This document shows, one piece after another, positions 1 to 10,000 of a stretch of 64,000 nucleotides of DNA. How positions within the stretch are numbered: position 1 is the first letter of the stretch; every line of letters begins with the position of its first letter. Origin of the DNA: Roseimicrobium sp. ORNL1 (GTDB lineage: Bacteria > Verrucomicrobiota > Verrucomicrobiia > Verrucomicrobiales > Verrucomicrobiaceae); NCBI RefSeq assembly GCF_011044495.1, contig NZ_CP049143.1, forward strand, positions 6,696,001 through 6,760,000, in the 5' to 3' direction. A program made the translations under genes and the position numbers. The notes under the pieces were generated by a model that was not told the DNA's origin, did no database searches, and was given only the letters and a program-made list of their open reading frames with translations.

Positions 1-1915
1 CACGCGGTGCCACTTCACCGGGGCGCCCCTGATTGCCGCGGATGAAGATGCGCATATCGCCCGGCTTCTCCTTGTCATTCATCACCATGGCGCGTGGAGG
101 TGCGCCCGGGGAGCTCAGCTCGATCTTCTTAATCTCATTGCGGAAGCGGGTCATGGTCTCCGTGTCCTTCCGGGTAAAGAACTGATCCACCTGGTCCACC
201 GGCACGGCCATGGGAGACTGGGGCTCCAGCAACACGCTGCGCACCGCCTGCCAGTCCGCGTTGTCAGGTTCCTTTCCGGAAATGCAGGTCACAAACACGT
301 CAGCGTACAGGCCCAGCACATCGTCCATCGACTTGGGCGCGGGGCGCTTGGCGAGTTCATTGCGGATGACGGCGTTCGTGGGGCTGCCTTCCTTGGTGAG
401 CTTGTCTTTCAGGCCTGCGGACGCCTGCTCAAAACCTTCCTTCGGCAGTGAGGAGAATTCCTTCCACGCCACCATGACGGCATGCGGCTTGGAAGTGGCG
501 GTATGGCGCTTCACAAACTCACGCCAGCGCGAAGCCACACGGTCGCGCAGCTTGAGCTGGCCTGCCTTTCCGCGGAAGGCATCGCCGTTGAGGTCTTCCT
601 TCACCGACTGCTGGGCAAAGGCGAGGTACTCACGCATGCGATCCGCCTTGCGCATGTCCTCGAACACTTCCTTGCGGAAGACATTCATCTTTTCCTCCAC
701 CTTCGAGACCTCACCACGATAAGCGGCATACTCCACCTCACTGGAGGCCTTGCCGATCACCGGCAGATCCTCGGGGATCTCGCTGCTGTTGAAGACACCG
801 TAGAGCGCGTAGTAGTCCTTCGTGGGAATCGGGTCAAACTTGTGATCGTGGCAGCGCGCGCAGGTGACCGTAAGACCCAGCGTACCGCGGGTGAGCACAT
901 CGATCCGGTCATCCGTCTGCAGGTCCTTGTTGGAGATGAAGGTGTCTCCCACCGTCAGGAAGCCAAGCGCCGCGAGATTCTTGGAGCCTGTGTCCGCCCC
1001 TGCGATGCGATCCGCAGCAATCTGGTGCTTCAGGAACTCATCATACGGCATGTCCGCGTTCAATGAGTCCACCACCCAGTCACGGTAGGTGAAAGCGTAG
1101 GGGAAACGATAATCCTTCCCACCGACCTGATAGCCTTCCGTGTCCGAATAGCGCGCCACGTCCAGCCAGTAGCGGCCCCAGCGCTCGCCGTAGTGAGGGG
1201 AGTTCAGCAGATCATCGATGAGCTTCGCCGGCGCATTGGGTGACGGATCATTCACAAACGCCTGCAGTTCTTCAAACGAAGGCGGCAGACCGGTGAGTGT
1301 CACATAAAGGCGACGACCGAGGACGGCGCGATCCGCAGGCGGGGCAAACTCAAGACCGGCTTTCTCCAACTTCGCGGCGACAAAGGCATCGACGGGATTA
1401 GCCGCTTTCAGCTTGGGACTGGCGATGGCAGGCACGGGCGGCTTGGCCACCTTCTGGAAAGCCCAGTGGTCTTCCCACGCCGCATGATGATCGCCTGCAG
1501 CCTCCTTCGGCCAAGGCGCACCCATTTTCACCCACTGTACCAGCGCATCGATCTGATTCGCCGCGAGCTGCGGCTTCTTGGAAGGCATGGGCTCCGCGCC
1601 CGCCGCGTGACGGATCGCCTTGATGAGCACACTGTTCTCCGGGTCGCCGGGAATGATGACCTTCTTGTAATCCGTGCCGCGCATGACGCCGGCGCGGCTG
1701 TTCAGCATGAGGCCGCTCTTGGCCTTGTGCCCCTCGTGGCAGGAGTAGCAATTCTCCGCCAGCACGGGCCGGACATTCTTCTCAAAGAACGTGATCTGCT
1801 CTGCCGTGAAGACCGGCTCGGCCTCGGGCTTCGTTGAGGCTGAATACAATGATGCCGTGCAGGCGGCGGAGACGCCGCCCATCAGCATCAACCGGAGGGT
1901 CAAGGAGAAGGCCAT
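1..1915 (-). CDS. PSCyt1/DUF1549/DUF1553 cytochrome protein (3' end outside window)
   Basis: The minus-strand frame stays open from an ATG at 1915 to the left edge, so the C-terminus is missing. The N-terminus has a signal-like segment, then a PSCyt1-type domain with a CYSCH haem motif (near residue 60) in the usual NVRPVLAENC context. A DUF1549 region follows with LTGLPPS, HWLDVARYADTEG-like residues and a second haem-like site CARCHDHK. The DUF1553 region begins near the edge, where the FIRGNQGRPGEVAPR motif is visible. These large exported proteins are common in Planctomycetes and Verrucomicrobia, next to DUF1501 genes and polysaccharide-degradation genes, but their biochemical role is not established. 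A DUF1501 partner would be expected just outside the window. Confidence 0.9.
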   Translation of the reverse strand, partial: MAFSLTLRLMLMGGVSAACTASLYSASTKPEAEPVFTAEQITFFEKNVRPVLAENCYSCHEGHKAKSGLMLNSRAGVMRGTDYKKVIIPGDPENSVLIKAIRHAAGAEPMPSKKPQLAANQIDALVQWVKMGAPWPKEAAGDHHAAWEDHWAFQKVAKPPVPAIASPKLKAANPVDAFVAAKLEKAGLEFAPPADRAVLGRRLYVTLTGLPPSFEELQAFVNDPSPNAPAKLIDDLLNSPHYGERWGRYWLDVARYSDTEGYQVGGKDYRFPYAFTYRDWVVDSLNADMPYDEFLKHQIAADRIAGADTGSKNLAALGFLTVGDTFISNKDLQTDDRIDVLTRGTLGLTVTCARCHDHKFDPIPTKDYYALYGVFNSSEIPEDLPVIGKASSEVEYAAYRGEVSKVEEKMNVFRKEVFEDMRKADRMREYLAFAQQSVKEDLNGDAFRGKAGQLKLRDRVASRWREFVKRHTATSKPHAVMVAWKEFSSLPKEGFEQASAGLKDKLTKEGSPTNAVIRNELAKRPAPKSMDDVLGLYADVFVTCISGKEPDNADWQAVRSVLLEPQSPMAVPVDQVDQFFTRKDTETMTRFRNEIKKIELSSPGAPPRAMVMNDKEKPGDMRIFIRGNQGRPGEVAPR

Positions 1916-2095
1916 TTTTGAGGTCGTCCGCGGCAGGGTTTTCAATCAACACCACGGAAGCAGTAAACGTGCTGGGATAGGGCGATTTTTCAACGGTGAC
2001 TCACCGAGTTGGGGCCAATTTACCCAGTAATTTGTGCAGGGTGACCAGGCTCGGAAAGCTTGCGTTTTTTCTTCGATAGCGAAATATACGAGATC

Positions 2096-3109
2096 ATGAA
2101 TGCACCTCATCTCAGCATACGAGTGTCGGCCATGACACGACTCGTGGTGTGTTTGCTAGTTAGCGCGGGCATCTGGGTTGGAGAAGCCACCGCCGCAGGC
2201 AATGCGAGCGACGCCAGAGAGCTCACCAAGGCTCTCGAAGGCACCAAATGGTTGTGGCACGGCAAGGAGGACCGCGTCCTGGAACTCCGCAAGGGTGGGA
2301 AATTCGACCTCGATGACTGGGCTCAGCAGGGCATCTCTGCCGAGTGGAAGGTCACAGGACCCAAGGAAGTGACGGTGACTGTCGTGAGCCAGAAGTTCAG
2401 AGACCTCACCGCCACCCTGGTTTTTGATGACGGCCTGAATTCCTTCACCGGTCACGATCTGGACAAGAAACGTGTCATCACTCCCAGCCCGCGCCTCGGT
2501 AAGAATGGTCAGGGCGGCCTGGCGCAGGCCGAGCTGACCAAGCTCCTCGGCGGCACCCAGTGGCACTGGCATGGCAAACCGGACCGGGTGCTGGAACTTC
2601 GCAAGGACGGAACGTTTCAGCTCGACGACTGGGCCCAGCAAGGCATTACCGCCACCTGGCGGGTCACCGGGCAGCGGGAGGTCACTGTGACCGTCACCAG
2701 CCAGAAGTTCAAGAACCTGACTGCCACCTTGATCTTCACCGAGGATTTCAGTGCCTTCACGGGAACGGATCTCGACAAGAATCGCATCATTGCCGTGAGC
2801 CCGCGGGTGGATGCCGGAGCTATCCTCGCACTGAATCTCGGCGGAACCCGGTGGCTCTGGCATGGCAAACAAGACCGCGTCCTGCATTTGCGCAGTGACG
2901 GCAGGTTCGAGTTGGATGATTGGGCACAGCAGGGCATCACGGCCATCTGGCAGGGCACGGGTCCGCGCGAGGTCACCGTGACCGTCACCAGCCAGAAGTT
3001 CCGAGACCTCACGGCAACGCTCATCTTCGATGACGCGCTGACATCCTTTACTGGCACGGACCTCGACAAGAACCGGCAGATCGTGAGAAGCCCGCGTGTC
3101 GGGAATTGA
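2096..3109 (+). CDS. Secreted protein of three tandem ~92-residue repeats
   Basis: The product is 337 residues from the ATG at 2096. A second ATG at 2132 would leave a cleaner signal peptide (MTRLVVCLLVSAGIW..., ending near ATAAG). After the signal it consists almost only of three repeats at about residues 42-133, 146-237 and 244-334. Each holds a GTxWxWHGKxDRVLxLR block, a DLDDWAQQGI-type block, EVTVTVxSQKF, a TATLxF strand and an SFTGxDLDK block. The alternating pattern suggests small beta-sandwich units that could bind a ligand. I do not recognise a named family. The gene is divergent from the cytochrome gene at 1-1915, with a 180-base intergenic region. Confidence 0.75.
   Translation: MNAPHLSIRVSAMTRLVVCLLVSAGIWVGEATAAGNASDARELTKALEGTKWLWHGKEDRVLELRKGGKFDLDDWAQQGISAEWKVTGPKEVTVTVVSQKFRDLTATLVFDDGLNSFTGHDLDKKRVITPSPRLGKNGQGGLAQAELTKLLGGTQWHWHGKPDRVLELRKDGTFQLDDWAQQGITATWRVTGQREVTVTVTSQKFKNLTATLIFTEDFSAFTGTDLDKNRIIAVSPRVDAGAILALNLGGTRWLWHGKQDRVLHLRSDGRFELDDWAQQGITAIWQGTGPREVTVTVTSQKFRDLTATLIFDDALTSFTGTDLDKNRQIVRSPRVGN
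2219..3097 (+). repeat. Three in-frame tandem repeats of about 275 bp
   Basis: The units lie at about 2219-2494, 2531-2806 and 2825-3097. They encode near-identical blocks such as WHGKxDRVL, DDWAQQGI and EVTVTVxSQKF. Conservation is visible at DNA level, for example in the stretches encoding SQKF and DLDK, which indicates internal duplication. Linkers differ in length and sequence. Confidence 0.85.
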
Positions 3110-3297
3110 GACGGCTCTCAACACAACGGTCCGCTGGCATCACCCGGCACCGGGGTGCCGCGGTATTTCCGAGGCATCTTCAAGACACCGGAACCTCCAC
3201 CTGATGAGCGGGTTATCAGACGATAGATCCGATTTTTTCCAGATCGCGTGGACCGGTTTGGATTTCTGACGGATATTGGCGGGTCAGAGTTTCATCC

Positions 3298-3774
3298 ATG
3301 ACATCTGTCATCGAGTACTATTCCGATTCCATCATTACAAAATCACGCGGGTTCCTGGAGTACGCGACCTTGGGCAACTGGGGTCAAGTCTGCACTCTCG
3401 ACCTGACTCGAAGAACACTTGAGGTAAGGACGCGCAGGCTTCTGGATTCCAACACCCGAGTCCACAGCCTCAATGAATTCGATGCCGTGGACTACAGCTA
3501 CGAGTGCTTGCAGTCCGTGACCAGGGAAAGCGTGGAGTACGATTCCGACGAGTTCCGCGTGGGTCTGCGCTTTCGCTCCACGGGCAAGGTGCTTCCACTC
3601 GCGGTCTTCCACGGAAGCACCTCCACCCCGGTGGTGAATGGGTTGTTTGACGCGTTTATAACCTCCATTCTTCCCGCCTCATGGATGGAAGGGACCGGAG
3701 GCACCCAGGACGTCGAATCCCGCGCCCTGGCAAACATGCTGTGCCACAAGCTATCTCTGGAGCTGGCGTTGTAG
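3298..3774 (+). CDS. Hypothetical protein, 158 residues
   Basis: The ATG at 3298 follows a 188-base intergenic region. The product has no signal peptide or membrane segment. It has mixed strand-rich sequence in its first 110 residues (for example the VDYSYECLQSV and GLRFRSTGKVLPLAVF stretches) and a helical C-terminus. I do not recognise the family. A PH-like or cytoplasmic beta-barrel fold is conceivable but unproven. It lies upstream of the DUF4291 gene on the same strand, separated by 123 bases. Confidence 0.55.
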   Translation: MTSVIEYYSDSIITKSRGFLEYATLGNWGQVCTLDLTRRTLEVRTRRLLDSNTRVHSLNEFDAVDYSYECLQSVTRESVEYDSDEFRVGLRFRSTGKVLPLAVFHGSTSTPVVNGLFDAFITSILPASWMEGTGGTQDVESRALANMLCHKLSLELAL

Positions 3775-3897
3775 ATCCCTGCCGGCTCTCAGAAAGGACG
3801 CGTGCTCGTGGGAAAGCCGGAGTGAGCGTTGTCGAAAGACGATCGCCCTGCAGCAGACAGAGTTCAGACACCAATTCTCAGAGAGCATACAGTCAAC

Positions 3898-4494
3898 ATG
3901 CCCGCACCCTACGAGATCCGTGCCACCTATGACCGCGATACGATCGTCGTGTACCAGGCCTATTCCTCAGCCATTGCCGACCCGGCAGTGAAAGCACAGG
4001 CATTCGTGCCCCCATTTTCGATGGGACGAATGACCTGGATAAAGCCCTCCTTCCTCTGGCTCATGCACCGGAGCAACTGGGGAACCAAAAGCGGGCAGGA
4101 GCGGACCCTTGCCGTGACCATCTCACGAGCTGGATGGGAAACCGCTCTAAGCAAAGCGGTGCTCACCGTGTACGAGCCCTCCGTCTTCAAGTCCAAGGCT
4201 GACTGGGATGAGCAATTCCAAAATGCTGAAGTTCACGTGCAGTGGGATCCGGAGCGCAACCTTCGCGGAGCTTCCCTCGATCACTACAGCATCCAGGTCG
4301 GCGTCAGCCGCTTCGTCATTCGGGAGTTCGTCGATAACTGGATTCAAAAAATCGAGGACTTCACTCCCCGTGTCGCAAAGATTCACACACTGCTGCGTAG
4401 CGGAAAGGCAGATGAAGCAAAGCGTCATCTGCCTGTCGAGCGAGTCTACACACCGCCAGCAGCCATCGGGAAACGGCTGTTGATCAATCCGTGA
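3898..4494 (+). CDS. DUF4291 family protein
   Basis: The product is 198 residues from the ATG at 3898. A TTG at 3829 would add 23 unconserved residues. It opens with [18 protein letters not shown], followed by [20 protein letters not shown] and a [13 protein letters not shown] block, the order typical of DUF4291 proteins. These are about 180-200 residues, widespread in bacteria and some fungi, and of unknown function. There is no signal peptide, so it should be cytosolic. It converges on the RND pump gene, with only 40 bases between the stop codons and no clear terminator there. Confidence 0.8.
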   Translation: MPAPYEIRATYDRDTIVVYQAYSSAIADPAVKAQAFVPPFSMGRMTWIKPSFLWLMHRSNWGTKSGQERTLAVTISRAGWETALSKAVLTVYEPSVFKSKADWDEQFQNAEVHVQWDPERNLRGASLDHYSIQVGVSRFVIREFVDNWIQKIEDFTPRVAKIHTLLRSGKADEAKRHLPVERVYTPPAAIGKRLLINP

Positions 4495-4534
4495 TCAACA
4501 GCGCCCGGCAGGCCCGAAACTCCAGTTCGCCAAT

Positions 4535-7500
4535 TCACGAAATCTCCCCCGCAATCTCCCTGGTCTCTGCGGGAGTATGCCGCGGCTTCATGAACTTCGC
4601 GATGATCACGTAGAACACCGGCGTGAAGATGAGGCCGAAGAACGTGACGCCGATCATCCCGTAGAACACCGCCGTACCCAGCGCCTGGCGCATTTCCGCG
4701 CCGGCACCTCTCGCCAGCACGAGCGGCAGTACACCAAGAATAAAGGCGAAGCTGGTCATCAAAATGGGGCGCAGACGCAGACGGCAGGCTTCCACCGCAG
4801 CCTTGAAGCGATCCTCCCCCGCCTCCTGACGCTGCCGGGCAAACTCCACGATCAGGATCGCGTTCTTCGCCGCCAGACCAATCAACACCACAAGGCCAAT
4901 CTGTGTGAAGAGATTGTTATCCTGCCCGCGCAGCCAGACCCCGCCGATGGCGCTGAGCAAACACATTGGCACAATCAGAATCACCGCCAGCGGCAGCAGC
5001 CAGCTCTCGTACTGGGCAGACAGCACCAGGAACACGAAGAGCACGCACAGCGGGAAGACGAACATGATCGTATTCCCCGCCAGGATCTGCTGATACGTCA
5101 GGTCCGTCCACTCGATGTCGAAGCCCGACGGCAGATGCTCCTTCGCCAGGCGTTGCACCGTGTCGATCATTTCACCGGAGCTGATCTCCGGGCCGATGTT
5201 CCCGTTGATGTCCGCACTGGTGAACATGTTGTACCTCTGCACACGATCCACGCCGCCAATCTTCGTCACCTTCACCATCGCGCCGAGTGGCACGAGATCT
5301 CCGTCACGGTTTCGTGTTTTCAGTCGGGTGACGTCTTCCGGCTTCACGCGATCCTGCGGCTCCGCCTGAGCAGTAACCTGCCAGGTGCGGCCGAAGAGAT
5401 TGAAGTCATTCACATACATGGACCCCAGGTACACCTGCATGGTCTCATTCAGCTCATTGAGCGGCACCCCCATGTTTTTCGCCGCCTGCCGGTCGATGTC
5501 CACGTAGTACTGCGGCGCATTCGAACGGAAGCCGGTGATGATGGAAAGGAACCCCGGCTCCTTGCTGATGGCATCCACCAGCTTTTGCGTGGCGCCTTGT
5601 AGCGCAGGAAAGCCCGCGTTATCCAAATCCTGCACCTGCACCTTGAAGCCGCCGGCATTTCCCAGGCCACGCAGTGGCGGTGGCGGGAGAATCAACACGC
5701 GAGCTTCCTGGATGCCTGCCGTGCGCTTCTTCAACTCCGCCATGAGGGCACTCACATGCTGGGATGCGTCTTTGCGTTCCTTGAACGGCTTGGGAATGAT
5801 GAACGCCGCACCCACATTCGACTGGTTCGCCTGGAGCACCGACGAGTAGCCCACGATGGCAAAGGTGTGGTCCACACCGGGAATCTCGCGTGCGATCGCA
5901 TCCACACGCTTGGTCACGGCATCCGTGCGATTGAACGATGCACCGTCCGGAAGCTGGATCACCACCAGGAAGTAACCCATGTCCTGCACGGGAATGAAAC
6001 CGGTGGGCACCTTCTTGAACAACCAGCCCGCGGAAAGGATCAACCCGCCATACACTACCAGCATGATAAAAGCCATGCGAGTGAGGCGCGCGACAGTGCT
6101 GCCATAGAAATTAGACAGCTTGTCGAAGACCCGGTTGAAGCCATCGAAGAACGCTCCGATCAGGCGGAACGGCCAGAACTTGCGCACCGGTTTCTCACCC
6201 GCGCCATGCTCCTCCTTGTGCTTCAAGAGAAGTGCGCACAACGCCGGTGAAAGCGTGAGCGAATTCAGCGCGGAGATCACCGTGGACACCGCAATGGTAA
6301 GTGCGAACTGCTGGTAGAACCGGCCCGTGATGCCGCCGAGGAAGGCCGTCGGCACGAACACGGCGCACAGCACCAGCGCCACGGCAATGACCGGCCCGGT
6401 CACCTCCTTCATCGCTCGCAAGGTGGCCTCCCGCGGGTGGAATCCTTTCGCCAGGTACCGCTCCACATTCTCCACCACCACGATAGCGTCATCCACCACG
6501 ATGCCGATGGCCAGCACCAACCCGAAGAGGGAGAGATTGTTCAGCGAGAATCCAAACATCAACATGACCGCCAGCGTGCCGATGAGGGACACAGGCACGG
6601 CCAGCAGGGGAATGAGGCTCGCACGCCAGCTCTGCAGGAACAGGATCACCACCAGCACCACGAGAAGCACCGCTTCTCCCAACGTCGCATAAACGGAGTG
6701 CATCGAATCGCGCACGAACTTCGTCGGGTCGTAGTTGATGCGATAGTCCACGCCCGGAGGGAAGCGTTCCTTGATCTTCGCCATCTCCGCGTACACGGCA
6801 TCGGCCGTGTCCAGGGCGTTGCTGCCGGGAAGCTGGAACACACGGAGGGAGATCGCGTTCTTCCCGTCCATGTAGCTCTTCACGGAGTAGTCCCGCGCGC
6901 CCAGTTCCACGCGCGCGACGTCCTTCACCCGGATCACGTGGCCGTGCTCGCCGGTACGCACCACGATGTTCTCAAACTCCTCGGGGTTGATCAGGCGGCC
7001 GCGCGTGGTCAGCGTGTATTGAAACTCCGTCCCGTTTGGCGTCGGCTGCTGGCCGAGCTGGCCCGCGGCAACCTGTACGTTCTGCTCACGCACCGCTCGC
7101 ACAAAGTCACCGGCTGTAAGGTTGCGACTGGCGAGCTTGTCCGGATCCAGCCAGAGCCGCATGTTGTAATCAAGCCCGCCAAGCGTGGAGGCCTCCGCCA
7201 CGCCGGGGAGACGCGCAATGCGGTTCTGCACCTGCAGCGCCACGTAGTTGGCGAGGTAGAAGGTATCGCGCGATTCATCTGGCGAATAGAACTGCACGGA
7301 CATCGTGAGGTCCGGCGAGCGCTTCTGCGCCGTGACGCCCAAGCGGCGCACGTCCTCGGGCAGTCGCGGCAGAGCTGCATTCACGCGGTTCTGCACCAGC
7401 ACCTGTGCCTGGTCGAGATTTGTGCCCAGCTTGAAGGTGATGGTTATTTGCAGCCTTCCGTCACTCGTGCTGGAGGAGGAGAGGTAGAGCATGTTCTCCA

Positions 7501-7720
7501 CCCCGTTGATCTCCTGCTCCAGTGGAGCAGCAACAGTCTCAGCCAGCGTTTGTGCATTGGCACCGGGATACGTGGCGGACACTACCACGGTGGGAGGCGC
7601 TACCTCCGGATACTGGGAAATCGGCAGCGCGAAGTACGCCAGGACACCCAGCAGGGTGATGACGATGCTCAGTACCGCGGCGAAGATGGGACGGTCGACA
7701 AAGAAGCGGGGGAGATTCAT
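4535..7720 (-). CDS. RND efflux transporter, HAE1/AcrB type
   Basis: The product is 1061 residues, the usual length for the HAE1 family. It starts MNLPRFFVDRPIFAAVLSIV, the typical first transmembrane helix. Porter motifs follow (YPGANAQTLAETVAAPLEQEINGV), with the proton-relay Asp pair D410/D411 in GIVVDDAIVVVENVER, and the fourth-repeat motif GLAAKNAILIVEFA with its Lys. It should sit in the inner membrane and export drugs or other amphiphiles by proton antiport, with the adaptor encoded 15 bases upstream. No outer-membrane factor gene is present in the window, so a TolC partner must be encoded elsewhere. The substrate cannot be told from sequence. Confidence 0.95.
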   Translation of the reverse strand: MNLPRFFVDRPIFAAVLSIVITLLGVLAYFALPISQYPEVAPPTVVVSATYPGANAQTLAETVAAPLEQEINGVENMLYLSSSSTSDGRLQITITFKLGTNLDQAQVLVQNRVNAALPRLPEDVRRLGVTAQKRSPDLTMSVQFYSPDESRDTFYLANYVALQVQNRIARLPGVAEASTLGGLDYNMRLWLDPDKLASRNLTAGDFVRAVREQNVQVAAGQLGQQPTPNGTEFQYTLTTRGRLINPEEFENIVVRTGEHGHVIRVKDVARVELGARDYSVKSYMDGKNAISLRVFQLPGSNALDTADAVYAEMAKIKERFPPGVDYRINYDPTKFVRDSMHSVYATLGEAVLLVVLVVILFLQSWRASLIPLLAVPVSLIGTLAVMLMFGFSLNNLSLFGLVLAIGIVVDDAIVVVENVERYLAKGFHPREATLRAMKEVTGPVIAVALVLCAVFVPTAFLGGITGRFYQQFALTIAVSTVISALNSLTLSPALCALLLKHKEEHGAGEKPVRKFWPFRLIGAFFDGFNRVFDKLSNFYGSTVARLTRMAFIMLVVYGGLILSAGWLFKKVPTGFIPVQDMGYFLVVIQLPDGASFNRTDAVTKRVDAIAREIPGVDHTFAIVGYSSVLQANQSNVGAAFIIPKPFKERKDASQHVSALMAELKKRTAGIQEARVLILPPPPLRGLGNAGGFKVQVQDLDNAGFPALQGATQKLVDAISKEPGFLSIITGFRSNAPQYYVDIDRQAAKNMGVPLNELNETMQVYLGSMYVNDFNLFGRTWQVTAQAEPQDRVKPEDVTRLKTRNRDGDLVPLGAMVKVTKIGGVDRVQRYNMFTSADINGNIGPEISSGEMIDTVQRLAKEHLPSGFDIEWTDLTYQQILAGNTIMFVFPLCVLFVFLVLSAQYESWLLPLAVILIVPMCLLSAIGGVWLRGQDNNLFTQIGLVVLIGLAAKNAILIVEFARQRQEAGEDRFKAAVEACRLRLRPILMTSFAFILGVLPLVLARGAGAEMRQALGTAVFYGMIGVTFFGLIFTPVFYVIIAKFMKPRHTPAETREIAGEIS

Positions 7721-7735
7721 GGTCGGCGCAGTCCT

Positions 7736-8896
7736 TTACTTCGTCTCCTCCGCCGGCCACGGCATGGGTGATTCCTGGGCATTGACCTTGGTGTTGTTGC
7801 GCACCGCCATCAGGCCATTGATCACAATGCGCTCGCCCGGTTTCAACCCGCTGCGCACAATCCGCAATCCATCCTCCAGCGCGCCGGTCTCAATGGTGCG
7901 GAAGTGCGCCACACCCTCCGCGTCCACGACATAAACGAAGGGCTGCCCCTGGTCGCTGCCGATAGCGCTGTCACGCACCAGCAGCGCGTCGATGACACCA
8001 GTCCCCGGCACGCGAATCCGCGCGAAATAGCCAGGCGCCATCAGACGGTCCGCATTGGGAAACTTCGCGCGGCAGCGGATGGTGCCGGTGTTGGGAGAGA
8101 CCTCATTGTCCACAAACTCCACCACACCCTTGTGCGGATATCCCTCTTCAATGTGCAGTTCCATTTCTGCTTCCACCTCTCCGAAGAGCGCACTGTCTCT
8201 CTTTCCCTGCTTGTAGAGTTCGCGGTACTTGAGCGAGGAACGCTCATCCACTTCAAAGAAGCAGTAGATGGGGTCCACACTCACCACCGTCGTGAGCAGG
8301 GTGGAGTTGTTGGAGTCGTCACCAATGATCAGGTTGCCTTCGCGCACACGGGCATCGCTGATGCGGCCCGCGATGGGCGCACGGACTTCCGTGTGGTCGA
8401 GGTCAATTTTCGCCAGCTCCAAGGCGGCTGTGGCAGCGCGCACCTCAGCATCCACGCCGCGGCGTGTGTTCACGCGTTGCTCGAAGTCTTCCGCGGAGAT
8501 GGCCTTCGCAGCCACAAGTCCCTCGGCCCTCTTGGCCTCGCTCGCAGCCAGCTCCAACCGTGTCTTCGCGCGGTCCAGTTCCGCAGCGGCCCGATCCACG
8601 GTGGCCTTGTAGCTGCGCGGATCGATGGTGAAAAGCAAGTCTCCTGCCTTCACATCCGCCCCGTCCTTCACGTGAATCTTGTCCAGATACCCGGAAACTC
8701 GCGCACGGATATGCACCGTCTCCGGCGCAGCCAAACGTCCCACGTAATGATCCCATTCCTTGAGTCGCTTCTGCACCGGGATGGCCACGGTGACATTTGG
8801 GGGCGTCTGTACCGCAGCTTGAGCGACCGGCTTTTCGCACGAGGCGAGCAAGCCTGCCACTCCTGCAAGCGCAAGGAATGTTAGGAATCGAGTCAT
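7736..8896 (-). CDS. RND periplasmic adaptor (membrane fusion protein), lipoprotein
   Basis: The product is 386 residues with a lipoprotein signal ending in LLASC (Cys20). The core has the usual MFP order: a beta-barrel and lipoyl half (VSGYLDKIHVKDGADVKAGDLLFTID), an alpha-helical hairpin, the second lipoyl half (LDHTEVRAPIAGRISDARV), a beta-barrel and a membrane-proximal region ending in GLKPGERIVINGL. It should bridge the RND pump encoded immediately downstream to an outer-membrane channel. The two genes form an operon, adaptor first. No regulator gene lies next to the pair. Confidence 0.95.
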   Translation of the reverse strand: MTRFLTFLALAGVAGLLASCEKPVAQAAVQTPPNVTVAIPVQKRLKEWDHYVGRLAAPETVHIRARVSGYLDKIHVKDGADVKAGDLLFTIDPRSYKATVDRAAAELDRAKTRLELAASEAKRAEGLVAAKAISAEDFEQRVNTRRGVDAEVRAATAALELAKIDLDHTEVRAPIAGRISDARVREGNLIIGDDSNNSTLLTTVVSVDPIYCFFEVDERSSLKYRELYKQGKRDSALFGEVEAEMELHIEEGYPHKGVVEFVDNEVSPNTGTIRCRAKFPNADRLMAPGYFARIRVPGTGVIDALLVRDSAIGSDQGQPFVYVVDAEGVAHFRTIETGALEDGLRIVRSGLKPGERIVINGLMAVRNNTKVNAQESPMPWPAEETK

Positions 8897-9004
8897 CAGG
8901 AAGGGGTTGGGGGGACCAAAACCTACGCACCGAGCGATGGCAAGGTTGCAGCGTCTGGGCTCAATGGACGTGTGGGGCAGGTAAAATGCGACCCCTAGCC
9001 TCTG

Positions 9005-9913
9005 CTAAGAGATCTTGTTAGCTCGGGGATGCGCCCCTTCATAGACCTTTTTCATCCGCTCCGTGGTCACCTGGGTGTAGATCTGCGTGGTGCTCAAGCT
9101 GGCGTGGCCCAGGAGTTCCTGCACGCTGCGAAGGTCCGCGCCATTATCGAGCAAATGAGTGGCAAAACTGTGACGGAACTTGTGCGGCGTCACGTTCACC
9201 GGCACCCCGGCGAGGCGGCAGTATTTTTTCACGATGTCCGTGATAGCCTGCACAGTCATGCGCTTCCCCACCTTGCTGCGGAAAAGGGGGCCGTCATGCA
9301 CACCCGCCTTGCTGCGGTAGCGCTGCACCGCCTTCACCGCAGGCTCGCCCATGGGACACAGGCGTTGTTTCCTCCCCTTCCCCAGTACCTTCACGGTCTC
9401 GGTGTACACATCCATGTCCTCCACGTTCATGCCGGCGAGTTCGCTGATGCGCACGCCGGTGCTGTAGAACATCTCCAAAATGGCCGAATCCCGCTCCGGT
9501 GCCCACGCGGGAGCCTGCTTCTCCTTCGGGGTCACCATCGGCAGGTCGAGCATGGAGGTGACCTGGCTTACCGTCAGCGTGACCGGCAGCTTCTTCTCCT
9601 GCTTGGGGAGCTGCACTTCCAGGAGTGGATTCTTCACCAACCCATCCCGCCGCGTCAGAAACTTGAAGAACGAACGCAGCGCCGCGAAGTGCAGCCGGAT
9701 GGTTGCCCGGCCCAACTCCGCCTTCATCTGCTCAAAGAGGTAACGCCGGAAGTCATCCGCCGTCAGCGCCTCCCATGAGGTGAAGCCGCGATGCCCCGTG
9801 CGGAAGGTATCCAGCGCATGCCGGTAGTTCTCCAGCGTGCGCGGCGACGCATTCCGCTCCACTTCCATGAAGGTGAGGAAGCGGGCCGTGAGGGCGTCGG
9901 GCTCAAGAGACAT
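9005..9913 (-). CDS. Tyrosine recombinase, XerC/XerD type
   Basis: The product is 302 residues from the ATG at 9913. An upstream in-frame ATG at 9988 would add 25 unconserved residues. The N-terminal SAM-like core-binding domain (SPRTLENYRHAL) is followed by the catalytic domain. The full catalytic set is visible: R155 in TGVRISELAG, K179 in LGKGRKQR, H244 and R247 in PHKFRHSFATHLLDNGAD, H270 in LLGHASLSTTQIYT, and the nucleophile Y279. Length and motifs fit XerC/D, which resolve chromosome dimers at dif. No flanking attachment sites or phage genes were seen, so a housekeeping role is more likely than an integrase. I cannot separate XerC from XerD. Confidence 0.88.
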   Translation of the reverse strand: MSLEPDALTARFLTFMEVERNASPRTLENYRHALDTFRTGHRGFTSWEALTADDFRRYLFEQMKAELGRATIRLHFAALRSFFKFLTRRDGLVKNPLLEVQLPKQEKKLPVTLTVSQVTSMLDLPMVTPKEKQAPAWAPERDSAILEMFYSTGVRISELAGMNVEDMDVYTETVKVLGKGRKQRLCPMGEPAVKAVQRYRSKAGVHDGPLFRSKVGKRMTVQAITDIVKKYCRLAGVPVNVTPHKFRHSFATHLLDNGADLRSVQELLGHASLSTTQIYTQVTTERMKKVYEGAHPRANKIS

Positions 9914-10000
9914 GCGTTGGCACTGGCAGCCAACGGAAGGTTTAACGCAAAGCAGCGAAGCAGCAAAGGGATTGCATGCCTTGCGCACAAGAGTGCGACA

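Noticed and set aside
2156-3124. Minus-strand open frame opposite the three-repeat gene
   Set aside because: It mirrors the repeats, has no signal peptide or motif and no promoter-like sequence.
3160-3185. GC-rich hairpin (CACCCGG/CCGGGGTG) after the three-repeat gene
   Set aside because: The stem is short and no T-tract follows, so it is not a supported terminator.
9005-9913. The tyrosine recombinase as a phage or island integrase
   Set aside because: Length and motifs match XerC/D and there are no adjacent phage genes, tRNA or attachment repeats.
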